Shown one piece after another: positions 43,159 through 51,343 of a stretch of DNA of 64,000 nucleotides. A program made the position numbers and the translations under genes. Source of the stretch: JBDWFY01 sp965275915 (GTDB lineage Bacteria > Pseudomonadota > Alphaproteobacteria > Rhizobiales > Stappiaceae); contig CBDHYI010000007.1 of assembly GCA_965275915.1 (NCBI GenBank), forward strand, positions 1,178,001 to 1,242,000, read 5' to 3'. The notes beneath the pieces are model-generated. The model worked only from the letters and a program-made list of their open reading frames with translations. It searched no databases and was not told where the DNA came from. How positions within the stretch are numbered: the stretch's first letter is position 1; each line of letters begins with the position of its first letter.

Positions 43159-44769
43159 ATGAATGAAGTCGGACTGAGAAACGAGCGCGAAGGCGTTGGG
43201 GCAATCGAATTGAAAAATCTGTCGGCAGTGAACTGGAATCTGACCGAGCCCTATCTTTATGAATTGGCCATCGCTCGGGGCGAGGCGGAATTAGCTGCAG
43301 GCGGCGCCCTGTCCGCCGCAACCGGGTCCCACACCGGTCGCTCACCGAAAGACAAATTCGTCGTTCGGGACGAGACAACGGAAGACACCGTTTGGTGGGA
43401 CAATACGAATTCAATCACAAGCGAACAGTTCGAACTGCTCTTGTCGGATTTCAGGGCTCACGCTGAAGGCAAAGAGCTGTTTGCGCAGGATCTTTACGGT
43501 GGCACCGACTCCCAGTATCGGATCGCAACGCGGGTCTATAACGAATATGCATGGCACTCCCTATTCATCCGCAACCTGCTGGTGCGCCCCAAGCGCGAGG
43601 AACTGGCCGATTTCGTCGCGGACCTGACCATTATCGATTTACCCGGCTTTCGCGCGTCACCGGACCGGCACGGATGCCGCTCGGAAACCGTGATCGCGAT
43701 GGATCTGAGGCGGAAGATCGTGTTGATCGGCGGCACCGAATATGCCGGTGAGATGAAGAAATCGGTGTTCACAATGCTCAACTTCCTGCTGCCGCCGCAA
43801 CGCGTTATGCCCATGCACTGTTCTGCGAACCGGGGCAGCGGTGAGGATACCGCTGTCTTTTTCGGCCTTTCAGGCACCGGCAAGACAACGCTGTCAGCGG
43901 ATCCGAAGCGCACACTGATCGGCGATGATGAACATGGCTGGGGTGCGGACGGCATCTTCAATTTCGAAGGCGGCTGTTACGCCAAAACGATCAATCTGTC
44001 GGAAGAGGCCGAACCGGAAATCCACGCGACCACCCAGCGTTTCGGCACAATTCTGGAAAATGTCGTCCTTGACGAAAACAGGGTTCCCGACTTTTCGGAT
44101 AATTCGAAAACCGAAAACACCCGCTGCGCCTACCCGTTGCATTTCATTCCAAATGCCAGCCTGAGCGGACAGGCGCCACACCCGACCAATATCATCATGC
44201 TGACCGCCGATGCATTCGGCGTGCTTCCTCCGATTGCCAAACTCACCCCGGCGCAGGCTATGTACCACTTCCTGTCGGGCTATACGGCAAAAGTGGCAGG
44301 GACCGAGCGCGGCGTAACGGAACCTGAAGCGACGTTTTCCACATGCTTCGGCGCACCCTTTATGCCCCGGCATCCCTCGGAGTACGGCAATCTTCTGCGG
44401 GAACTGATTGACGAACACAATGTCGATTGCTGGCTGGTCAATACGGGTTGGACCGGCGGCGCCTACGGAATTGGCAATCGTATGCCGATCAACGTGACCA
44501 GGACTTTGCTGACGGCAGCACTCGACGGATCGCTTAAAGACGCGGGTTACCGCCTCGATCCCAACTTTGGATTCCTGGTCCCCGTTGCCATATCCGGTAT
44601 CGACGATCAGCTGCTTGATCCCAGATCGACTTGGCCGGACCCGATTGCGTACGACGTTCAGGCGTCGAAACTTGTCCAGATGTTCATCGACAATTTCCAG
44701 ACATTCGAAGCCCATGTCGACGGCGCGGTCCTTTCCGCGGCACCCCATATCCAGCAAGCCGCCGAATAA
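43159..44769 (+). CDS. pckA: Phosphoenolpyruvate carboxykinase (ATP)
   Basis: PckA converts oxaloacetate and ATP to PEP and CO2, the first step of gluconeogenesis from C4 acids. With the ATG at 43159 the protein is 536 residues, the length known for rhizobial PckA; an in-frame GTG at 43129 would add ten residues. Substrate motif TGSHTGRSPKDKF, the P-loop FGLSGTGKTTLSADP and the metal/nucleotide loop FNFEGGCYAK are present. A strong terminator follows. Confidence 0.97.
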   Translation: MNEVGLRNEREGVGAIELKNLSAVNWNLTEPYLYELAIARGEAELAAGGALSAATGSHTGRSPKDKFVVRDETTEDTVWWDNTNSITSEQFELLLSDFRAHAEGKELFAQDLYGGTDSQYRIATRVYNEYAWHSLFIRNLLVRPKREELADFVADLTIIDLPGFRASPDRHGCRSETVIAMDLRRKIVLIGGTEYAGEMKKSVFTMLNFLLPPQRVMPMHCSANRGSGEDTAVFFGLSGTGKTTLSADPKRTLIGDDEHGWGADGIFNFEGGCYAKTINLSEEAEPEIHATTQRFGTILENVVLDENRVPDFSDNSKTENTRCAYPLHFIPNASLSGQAPHPTNIIMLTADAFGVLPPIAKLTPAQAMYHFLSGYTAKVAGTERGVTEPEATFSTCFGAPFMPRHPSEYGNLLRELIDEHNVDCWLVNTGWTGGAYGIGNRMPINVTRTLLTAALDGSLKDAGYRLDPNFGFLVPVAISGIDDQLLDPRSTWPDPIAYDVQASKLVQMFIDNFQTFEAHVDGAVLSAAPHIQQAAE

Positions 44770-44796
44770 AGCCCGCCCGAAAACCGAACAATGAGG

Positions 44797-44828
44797 AAAA
44801 ATGCGCCGTTTCAAGCGGCGCATTTTTT
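44797..44828. terminator. Intrinsic terminator after pckA
   Basis: AAAAATGCGCCG and CGGCGCATTTTT form a perfect 12-bp stem with a 7-base loop. The flanking A and T runs would let it work in both directions. Confidence 0.92.
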
Positions 44829-44993
44829 CATTCTGATTCTGAAGGCGTTGACCCTAAGTTCAAGACCGGACCGCTTTCCCTCCTGCGGTAAAAACCTATA
44901 TGCTTCGTCAGTATAACAGGCATTTATCGCTCGAACGTACCGGGACTGTCCGCACGAGACGGCTCCGTTCCCGGTTATCGGAGATTTGAACCG

Positions 44994-45329
44994 ATGAACG
45001 ACACTGAACGCGTTCACACATTCGATGTTCTGGCCACGGCGCAACAGTGGGTGGATGAAGGCCGATCCGTTGCACTGGCAACGGTCATCGAAACCTGGGG
45101 CTCCGCTCCAAGACCGACCGGTTCCCACTTGGTCATCGATTCTGAAGGGAATTTCGAAGGGTCCGTTTCAGGCGGCTGTGTTGAAGGCGCCGTCGTCGCC
45201 GAGGCACTCGATGTCATCGACAGCAAAAAACCCAAGGTCCTTGAATTCGGCGTTGCGGACGAAACGGCATGGGAAGTCGGCCTTTCCTGCGGCGGACGGA
45301 TCTCCGTCTTTGTCGAAAACGTGCAATAG
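44994..45329 (+). CDS. XdhC/CoxI family protein, small subunit-like
   Basis: This 111-residue protein is an XdhC/CoxI N-terminal domain on its own. It has the motif VIETWGSAPRPTGSHLVI, the conserved cysteine-glycine turn SVSGGCVEGAVVAEA, and LSCGGRISVFVE at the end. XdhC proteins bind molybdenum cofactor and help insert its sulfurated form into xanthine dehydrogenase-type enzymes. It is two bases upstream of the second XdhC gene. No molybdenum hydroxylase gene lies in the window. Confidence 0.88.
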   Translation: MNDTERVHTFDVLATAQQWVDEGRSVALATVIETWGSAPRPTGSHLVIDSEGNFEGSVSGGCVEGAVVAEALDVIDSKKPKVLEFGVADETAWEVGLSCGGRISVFVENVQ

Positions 45330-45331
45330 CC

Positions 45332-46072
45332 ATGGAAAAGCAACTGCTTCGCAACTGGAACGATGCGATCGCAAACCGACAAGGGTCGCTCGTCATAACC
45401 GACATTGACAATGGCGATCAACGCCTCGTTCGCATTCGTGACACCTGGCAGGATGACCCGCTGGCGGATGAAATCGCACTCCGCCTGAAATCCGGACGGT
45501 CCGGGATCGCAACAACGGAGGACGGTCACCGCTATTTCCTCAACATCAAGGTGCCTCCGATACGGCTGGTGATCATCGGTGCCGTCCATATTTCCCAAGC
45601 GCTTGCACCTATGGCAAAGCTTGCCGGCCTTGATGTCCTGATTATCGACCCGCGCACCGCTTTTGCCACACCGGAACGGTTTCCTGATGTCACCCTTCTG
45701 GCGGAATGGCCGCAGGACATCAAAGGGCGGATGGCGCTTGATCCCTATACAGCCCTGGTGGCGGTTACGCATGATCCGAAGATCGATGACTTTCCGCTGA
45801 CTGAAGCACTGCACAGCGGCTGTTTTTATGTTGGTGCGCTGGGAAGCAGGAAAACCCACGGCAAAAGAGAAACCCGCCTCAGCGAGGCCGGAGTGTCCTC
45901 TCATCAACTGAAACGCATCCATGCGCCAATCGGTCTGAACATTGGCGCCGCAAGTCCGGCTGAGATCGCGGTCGCGATCCTTGCCGAAATCATTCAAACG
46001 CTGCGCGCGGCGGACGACACCCGCCCATTGCAGACACCGGCAATGCCGGCCCTGGCTGAGACTGACGCGTGA
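45332..46072 (+). CDS. XdhC/CoxF-type molybdenum enzyme maturation protein
   Basis: The protein of 246 residues has the C-terminal XdhC Rossmann domain: PIRLVIIGAVHISQALAP followed by VLIIDPRTAFATPERF, VAVTHDPKIDD, FYVGALGSRKTHGKR and PIGLNIGAASPAEIAVAI. The glycine-rich loop reads GAVHIS rather than the more common GAGHVA. The start at ATG 45332 is two bases after the preceding XdhC stop; an upstream start would overlap it. With the small XdhC it reconstitutes a full XdhC split over two genes. The next gene overlaps it by four bases. Confidence 0.88.
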   Translation: MEKQLLRNWNDAIANRQGSLVITDIDNGDQRLVRIRDTWQDDPLADEIALRLKSGRSGIATTEDGHRYFLNIKVPPIRLVIIGAVHISQALAPMAKLAGLDVLIIDPRTAFATPERFPDVTLLAEWPQDIKGRMALDPYTALVAVTHDPKIDDFPLTEALHSGCFYVGALGSRKTHGKRETRLSEAGVSSHQLKRIHAPIGLNIGAASPAEIAVAILAEIIQTLRAADDTRPLQTPAMPALAETDA

Positions 46073-47694
46073 TTTTTGAAGAACGAGCCACCGAACAAAG
46101 CACCGGCGCGCTGCTGGTTCATGCGATCCGCCTGCCTGGCAACACAATCAAGAAAGGAACGGTGCTGACAGACCGGCACGTCTCAGTTGTCCTGGAAGCC
46201 GGCATCAAAACAATCTGGGTCGCAGTTCCCGAAAAACACGACATGCATGAGGATGAGGCCGCGGCAAAGCTTGCCGATGCGCTGCAGAGCGATTCCTGCA
46301 AGCGCGAGCGTGCCTTTACCGGCCGGGCGAATCTGTTCGCGACCCACGCCGGCCTGTTTCAGGTTGATCGTCAGTTGATCGACGCGTTCAACCGCGTTGA
46401 CCCGGCAATTACGCTGGCGACACTTGAGTCCATGGTCCCGGTTGAGCCCGGGAGAATGATCGCCACGGTCAAGATCATCCCCTTTGCCGTCGAGACAAAG
46501 AAAGTTGAAGAGGCGATGGCACTTCTGGGCGACGGTCGCGGAGCTCTGAAGATCGCGCCCTTTACGCGACAACGGATCGGTGTTCTTTCGACGACTCTGC
46601 CCCATCTTAAACCGGCAATCATCGACAAGACGCTGAGGGTCCTTCAGGACCGCCTTTCGATTGCCGGCGCCCTGATTGATAGGGAGCTGCGCGTTCCGCA
46701 CACAGCCGATGCAATCTCTGCCGGCATTGAAACTCTGATGCAGTCCGGCGTTGATGCGATTATCCTGTTCGGAGCGTCGGCGATTGCCGATCGGCGCGAT
46801 GTTGTACCGGCCGGGCTTGAGCAGGCCGGCGGGTCGGTTCTCCAGTTCGGTATGCCGGTCGACCCGGGCAATCTGCTGCTTCTGGGCCGGCTTGATGACA
46901 TACCGGTTCTCGGTGCACCGGGATGCGCCCGCAGTCCGAAGGAAAACGGCTTTGACTGGGTCCTCCATCGCCTGCTGGCGGATATTGACGTTGGCCCGGA
47001 CATGATCGCCGGAATGGGCGTTGGAGGTCTGCTTATGGATATCGTATCCCGTCCCGTCCCAAGGAGCGGCATCACGGGAGCGTCCGAAAGCGCTCCCAGG
47101 GTGGGCGCGCTGATTCTGGCTGCCGGACGATCGAGCCGCATGGGCGGACCGAATAAGCTTCTGGCTGAGTTTGACGGCAAAACCCTGGTGCGTCTGGTAG
47201 CCGAAAACGCCCTTGCCAGCACCGCCGGGCCGGTGACACTTGTCACCGGCCACATGCACGAAGCAGTGAAAAATGCCCTTTCCGGGCTCGACGTAAACAT
47301 CGTTCACAATCCGGATTTTGCCGAAGGGTTGTCCACCTCTTTGCGTGCAGGGATCGCTGCACTGCCTGAGGATCTGGATGCCGTGTTGATCATGCTGGCA
47401 GACATGCCCGGGATTGGGGTTGAACAGATCGATGCCCTTATCGCCGCCTATTCTCCGCTGCAGGGAAATCATATTGTGGTTCCGACCGACAACGGCAAAC
47501 GAGGCAACCCGGTCATATGGTCAAAAAGATATTTTAGCGATTTACTGTCGTTGTCCGGCGATATCGGCGCACGGCATATCATCGAAGCCAGTCCGGAGGC
47601 TGTTACGGAAGTCGAGCTCGGTCCTGCCGTCCGTCTTGACGTCGACACCCCGCAAATGCTTGCTGAGGCCGGCGGTACAATCAGCAATCGCTGA
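46069..47694 (+). CDS. MoeA-like molybdopterin-binding / MobA-like nucleotidyltransferase fusion
   Basis: The 541-residue protein has two parts. Residues 1-340 match the molybdopterin-binding MoeA/MogA-like fold, with a variable ATTMOL-type segment and GVDAIILFGASAIADRRDV. Residues 345-541 are a MobA/MocA-type NTP transferase with ALILAAGRSSRMGGPNKLL, the metal-binding LADMPGIG and a C-terminal GDIGARHII. MocA adds CMP to molybdopterin for CO dehydrogenase/xanthine oxidase-type enzymes, which fits the XdhC neighbours. It starts at a GTG overlapping the XdhC stop. Confidence 0.85.
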   Translation: MIFEERATEQSTGALLVHAIRLPGNTIKKGTVLTDRHVSVVLEAGIKTIWVAVPEKHDMHEDEAAAKLADALQSDSCKRERAFTGRANLFATHAGLFQVDRQLIDAFNRVDPAITLATLESMVPVEPGRMIATVKIIPFAVETKKVEEAMALLGDGRGALKIAPFTRQRIGVLSTTLPHLKPAIIDKTLRVLQDRLSIAGALIDRELRVPHTADAISAGIETLMQSGVDAIILFGASAIADRRDVVPAGLEQAGGSVLQFGMPVDPGNLLLLGRLDDIPVLGAPGCARSPKENGFDWVLHRLLADIDVGPDMIAGMGVGGLLMDIVSRPVPRSGITGASESAPRVGALILAAGRSSRMGGPNKLLAEFDGKTLVRLVAENALASTAGPVTLVTGHMHEAVKNALSGLDVNIVHNPDFAEGLSTSLRAGIAALPEDLDAVLIMLADMPGIGVEQIDALIAAYSPLQGNHIVVPTDNGKRGNPVIWSKRYFSDLLSLSGDIGARHIIEASPEAVTEVELGPAVRLDVDTPQMLAEAGGTISNR

Positions 47695-48095
47695 GCCGGT
47701 AATAAAGTGTTTACCGGACATGCATTCAGTGCATAGCGCATATGACTCAGATTTTCTTGCCAGAACCGCCTCAGGTAACTAAATAGAACGGTGTGTTGTG
47801 CAATGGCTTGACGAGGCTTGGGTCCCGGCGCCACTGCACCAAGCATTGTCCGATAAATACGATCCGACATGCTTGCACTGTGTGCCATATCCGGCCGCAA
47901 TTTGGTTTTTACGAACAAGCGCCGCAGCCTCTCCTCATGGAGGCATCCGCGGCGCATTGTTTGCTTGCCGGGGTGTTTTCTGCTCGGACCTCCCTCCGAC
48001 CGCTGAAAGCGCCCTCCGTTAAACAGGTTTAATCGCGGTCCGTTCAGATGCGATCAACTGAGCGGCCGCGCGCTGAATACAAAGGACGTATGATA
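47695..48095. other. Gene-free stretch upstream of the GcrA-like miniprotein
   Basis: About 400 bases with no convincing gene on either strand. A hairpin CCGGTAA/TTACCGG (47696-47717) overlaps the preceding gene end but lacks a T run. A short open frame at 47793-48032 has no family features or ribosome-binding site. Confidence 0.35.
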
Positions 48096-48296
48096 ATGAA
48101 CCCTCTGAGCCTCCCTCGTGCCGGCCGTTGCAAATGGGTTGAAGGAACCGGCGGCAATTACACGTTTCCCTGCAACAATCGCGTTGAGCACGGCGTGTCC
48201 TATTGCGAAGAGCATCATGCGCTGGTTTACATTTCGCCCGAAGAACGACGGCGGGCCAGGGAAGCAGCGGCCGCTCCGAAGAAAATCGCGGCCTGA
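48096..48296 (+). CDS. Small GcrA C-terminal-domain-like zinc-binding protein
   Basis: This 66-residue protein resembles only the C-terminal tail of the cell-cycle regulator GcrA, whose tail reads CKWPIGDP..F.FCG....YC.EHA..AY. Here C12-K-W, C26, Y36-C37-E-E-H40 and Y45 line up. The three cysteines and a histidine could bind one zinc. GcrA's N-terminal DNA-binding HTH is absent. I use ATG 48096, nine bases after AAAGGA; an ATG at 48090 or 48048 is possible. A perfect terminator follows, marking a discrete transcript. Confidence 0.72.
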   Translation: MNPLSLPRAGRCKWVEGTGGNYTFPCNNRVEHGVSYCEEHHALVYISPEERRRAREAAAAPKKIAA

Positions 48297-48323
48297 TATC
48301 CAGGTCTCAGAAAATCCAGTCTG

Positions 48324-48352
48324 ATGTCCGGCTCCCGTGCCGGACATTTTTT
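48324..48352 (+). terminator. Intrinsic terminator after the GcrA-like gene
   Basis: ATGTCCGGC/GCCGGACAT is a perfect 9-bp stem with a 6-base loop, followed by TTTTTT. Confidence 0.9.
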
Positions 48353-48403
48353 GTCTGTCTGAATACGGCAAATCTCAATAAAGGCTGCCAGGCTTTGGCG
48401 ACC

Positions 48404-48432
48404 AAAAAAACCGGCCCTTTCAGCCGGTTTTT
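48404..48432 (-). terminator. Intrinsic terminator of the atp operon
   Basis: On the minus strand AAAAACCGGC pairs with GCCGGTTTTT around a 7-base loop, and the strand runs on into TTTTTTT. It lies about 30 bases after the atpC stop. Confidence 0.88.
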
Positions 48433-48462
48433 GGAATGAGCCTGCTCAACACAAACGACGTC

Positions 48463-48864
48463 TTACTGTCCAAGCACAGCCTTGACTTCTTTAAGCTGGT
48501 TGAGCACCGTTTCAGCCTTCGTCCGGCTGGCATCGTCCTTGGCGTCTGCAACATCTTCCTCAGCATTCTTGATTTGCTGGGCGATGTCCTCAGCTTTCAG
48601 ATCAGCGACGGGAATCGCCTGCTCCGCAAGGACCGTGAGGCCGCTGGGACCTGCGTCGGCGAAACCACCGCGGATGAAGTAGCGCTGCGCGTCCCCGCCA
48701 TTGTGAACTGTCAGAACACCGGGGCGCATGGTCGACATGAAAGGTGCGTGCGCATTAAGAATCTGGAATTCGCCTTCCGCACCCGGCACGACGACGGAGT
48801 CGACCGGCATTGAGACAAGAAGACGCTCAGGAGAAACCAGCTCAAACTGAAACTGCTCAGCCAT
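48463..48864 (-). CDS. atpC: ATP synthase F1 subunit epsilon
   Basis: The epsilon subunit belongs to the central stalk and restrains ATP hydrolysis. The 133-residue protein has the N-terminal beta barrel (FELVSPERLLVSMPVDSVVVPGAEGEFQIL) and a short C-terminal helical hairpin. It is the last gene of atpHAGDC, 115 bases after atpD. Confidence 0.95.
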   Translation of the reverse strand: MAEQFQFELVSPERLLVSMPVDSVVVPGAEGEFQILNAHAPFMSTMRPGVLTVHNGGDAQRYFIRGGFADAGPSGLTVLAEQAIPVADLKAEDIAQQIKNAEEDVADAKDDASRTKAETVLNQLKEVKAVLGQ

Positions 48865-48979
48865 GCATTCCTTACGCCACAGCTTCTGACCGACAGTCAG
48901 AGTTCACGGCGCCCTTTCCCAATTCCAGCAAACAGTCCACCCTCCCATACATGAAAGAGAGAGTGGATGATTTCAACGG

Positions 48980-50404
48980 TTAAGCCGCTTCCGCAGCGAG
49001 GCGTTTCGCCTTTTCGATGGCTTCATCGATGCCGCCGACCATATAGAACGCGGCTTCGGGAAGATAGTCATACTCGCCGGCACAGAGTCCCTTGAAGGAC
49101 TTGATCGTGTCGTCAAGCGCAACCAGCTTGCCGGGCGAACCGGTGAAGACTTCCGCCACATGGAAAGGCTGAGACAGGAAGCGCTCGATCTTGCGCGCGC
49201 GCGCCACCGCCAGCTTGTCTTCTTCCGACAGCTCATCCATACCCAAGATGGCGATGATATCCTGAAGGGCTTTATAACGCTGCAGAACTTCCTGCACCTG
49301 GCGCGCCACCTCATAGTGCTCATCACCGATGATGCGCGGGTCGAGCATGCGCGATGTTGAGTCCAGCGGATCCACAGCCGGATAGATGCCTTTTTCCGAA
49401 ATCGCACGGTTCAGAACCGTCGTAGCGTCCAGGTGGGCAAACGATGTCGCCGGAGCCGGGTCGGTCAAGTCATCGGCCGGAACATAGATGGCCTGCACCG
49501 ACGTGATCGAGCCCTTCTGCGTTGTCGTAATCCGCTCCTGAAGCGCGCCCATATCGGTGGCGAGCGTCGGCTGGTATCCCACAGCGGACGGAATTCGTCC
49601 AAGCAAAGCGGACACTTCCGAACCGGCCTGGGTAAAGCGGAAAATATTGTCAACGAAGAACAACACGTCCTGGCCTTCGTCCCGGAAATGCTCCGCAACC
49701 GTCAGGCCGGTCAGGCCTACGCGGGCCCGAGCTCCGGGAGGCTCGTTCATCTGACCGTAAACGAGGGCGCATTTTGAACCCTCGCCGCCGCCTTCGACAT
49801 TCACGTTGGACTCGATCATTTCCCAGTAAAGGTCGTTGCCCTCACGGGTCCGCTCACCCACACCGGCGAACACCGAATAGCCGCCGTGCGCCTTTGCGAT
49901 ATTGTTGATCAGTTCCATGATCAGAACGGTTTTGCCGACACCGGCGCCGCCGAACAGGCCGATCTTGCCGCCCTTTGCATAAGGCGCGAGCAGGTCCACG
50001 ACCTTGATGCCGGTCTCCAGGATTTCCGTCTCTGTCGATTGCTCGACATATTCGGGAGCAGGCTGGTGGATGGCGCGCTTTGCTGCCGTTTTGATCTCAC
50101 CGGCCTCATCGACCGGCTGACCGATCACATTCATGATCCGGCCAAGCGTTTCGTCGCCGACAGGCACGGCGATCGGCTGGCCCGTGTCGGTTACCGGCTG
50201 CCCGCGGACAAGCCCTTCGGAGCTGTCCATCGCGATCGTGCGGACCGTGTTCTCACCCAGGTGCTGGGCAACTTCCAGAACAAGGCGGTTGCCTTGGTTA
50301 TCCGTTTCCAGGGCGTTCAGGATTTCGGGCAGATGGCCGTCGAACTTAACGTCGACAACGGCGCCGATTACCTGGGTGACCTGTCCGACTTTGTTGTCAG
50401 CCAT
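48980..50404 (-). CDS. atpD: ATP synthase F1 subunit beta
   Basis: The beta subunit holds the catalytic sites. The 474-residue protein has Walker A GGAGVGKTVL, the catalytic GERTREG segment, FFVDNIFRFTQAGSEVSALLGR and the DELSEEDK loop. I use ATG 50404, preceded by GAGGA; a GTG at 50407 is in frame one codon upstream. The DELSEED motif is intact as DELSEED. Confidence 0.98.
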   Translation of the reverse strand: MADNKVGQVTQVIGAVVDVKFDGHLPEILNALETDNQGNRLVLEVAQHLGENTVRTIAMDSSEGLVRGQPVTDTGQPIAVPVGDETLGRIMNVIGQPVDEAGEIKTAAKRAIHQPAPEYVEQSTETEILETGIKVVDLLAPYAKGGKIGLFGGAGVGKTVLIMELINNIAKAHGGYSVFAGVGERTREGNDLYWEMIESNVNVEGGGEGSKCALVYGQMNEPPGARARVGLTGLTVAEHFRDEGQDVLFFVDNIFRFTQAGSEVSALLGRIPSAVGYQPTLATDMGALQERITTTQKGSITSVQAIYVPADDLTDPAPATSFAHLDATTVLNRAISEKGIYPAVDPLDSTSRMLDPRIIGDEHYEVARQVQEVLQRYKALQDIIAILGMDELSEEDKLAVARARKIERFLSQPFHVAEVFTGSPGKLVALDDTIKSFKGLCAGEYDYLPEAAFYMVGGIDEAIEKAKRLAAEAA

Positions 50405-50428
50405 CACAGTTTCCTCATCTCAAACCCG

Positions 50429-51310
50429 TCAAAGCGCTTCCGCGCCGGAAATAATTTCGATCAGCTCCTTGGTGATCTGCGCCTGACGCTGGCGGTTGTA
50501 GCTGATCGTGAGCTTGTCGATCATCTCGCCGGCGTTGCGTGTCGCATTGTCCATGGCCGTCATTTTTGCGCCCATTTCACCTGCGGCATTTTCAAGAAGC
50601 GCACGGAAAATCTGAACCGAGATATTACGCGGAAGCAGATCCTCCAGGATCGTCTCCTCATCCGGCTCATATTCGTAACCCGCGCCGCCGTTCGCCTCGT
50701 CCGTTTCAACGGATGAGAAATCAGCCGGCACGATCTGCTGCGCGACCGGAACCTGACTGATGACCGACTTGAACTCGGAGTAGAACAGCGTGCAAATGTC
50801 GAAATCGCCTTCGTTGAACATTTCGCGCACTTTAGCGCCAATGCCGTCGGCATTGACAAAACCGACACGCTTTACATTGCGAAGTTCGATTGTCTCGATA
50901 ATGTGCCCGCCCAGATCGCGTCTGAGCGCGTCATACCCTTTTTTGCCGACACAGAGGATTTTTACATCCTTGCCGCTTGAAATCAGCGTCCGCGCATGCT
51001 CGCGCGCTTTCTTGGCAATGGAAGAATTAAAGCCGCCACACAGTCCGCGCTCAGCCGTGCAGACCACCAGAAGATGCGTCCGGTCAGAGCCGGTACCCGC
51101 AAGCAGGCGCGGCGCACCTTCCTGGCCGTCGAGCGTTTTCGCCAGATTGGCAAGAACCGTGTCCATCCGCTCCGCATAAGGACGTGCGGCCTCCACCGCT
51201 TCCTGTGCTTTACGCAGTTTCGCCGCCGCCACCATCTGCATGGCTTTGGTGATCTTCTGCGTCGCCTTCACTGAAGCGATACGGTTTCTAAGATCCTTCA
51301 GGCTCGGCAT
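50429..51310 (-). CDS. atpG: ATP synthase F1 subunit gamma
   Basis: Gamma is the rotating shaft. The 293-residue protein has the N-terminal helix MPSLKDLRNRIASVKATQKITKAM and the matching C-terminal helix (MIDKLTISYNRQRQAQITKE) that pair as the coiled coil inside the hexamer, and the CGGFN segment. Spacing to atpA and atpD is 24-33 bases. Confidence 0.97.
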   Translation of the reverse strand: MPSLKDLRNRIASVKATQKITKAMQMVAAAKLRKAQEAVEAARPYAERMDTVLANLAKTLDGQEGAPRLLAGTGSDRTHLLVVCTAERGLCGGFNSSIAKKAREHARTLISSGKDVKILCVGKKGYDALRRDLGGHIIETIELRNVKRVGFVNADGIGAKVREMFNEGDFDICTLFYSEFKSVISQVPVAQQIVPADFSSVETDEANGGAGYEYEPDEETILEDLLPRNISVQIFRALLENAAGEMGAKMTAMDNATRNAGEMIDKLTISYNRQRQAQITKELIEIISGAEAL

Positions 51311-51343
51311 GGCCGCTCCTGCTCCTTCATTCGGTTCACTAAA

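Noticed and set aside
47793..48032. Short plus-strand frames before the GcrA-like gene
   Set aside because: Composition and cysteine/proline content look random, there is no ribosome-binding site, and alternative frames are equally open.
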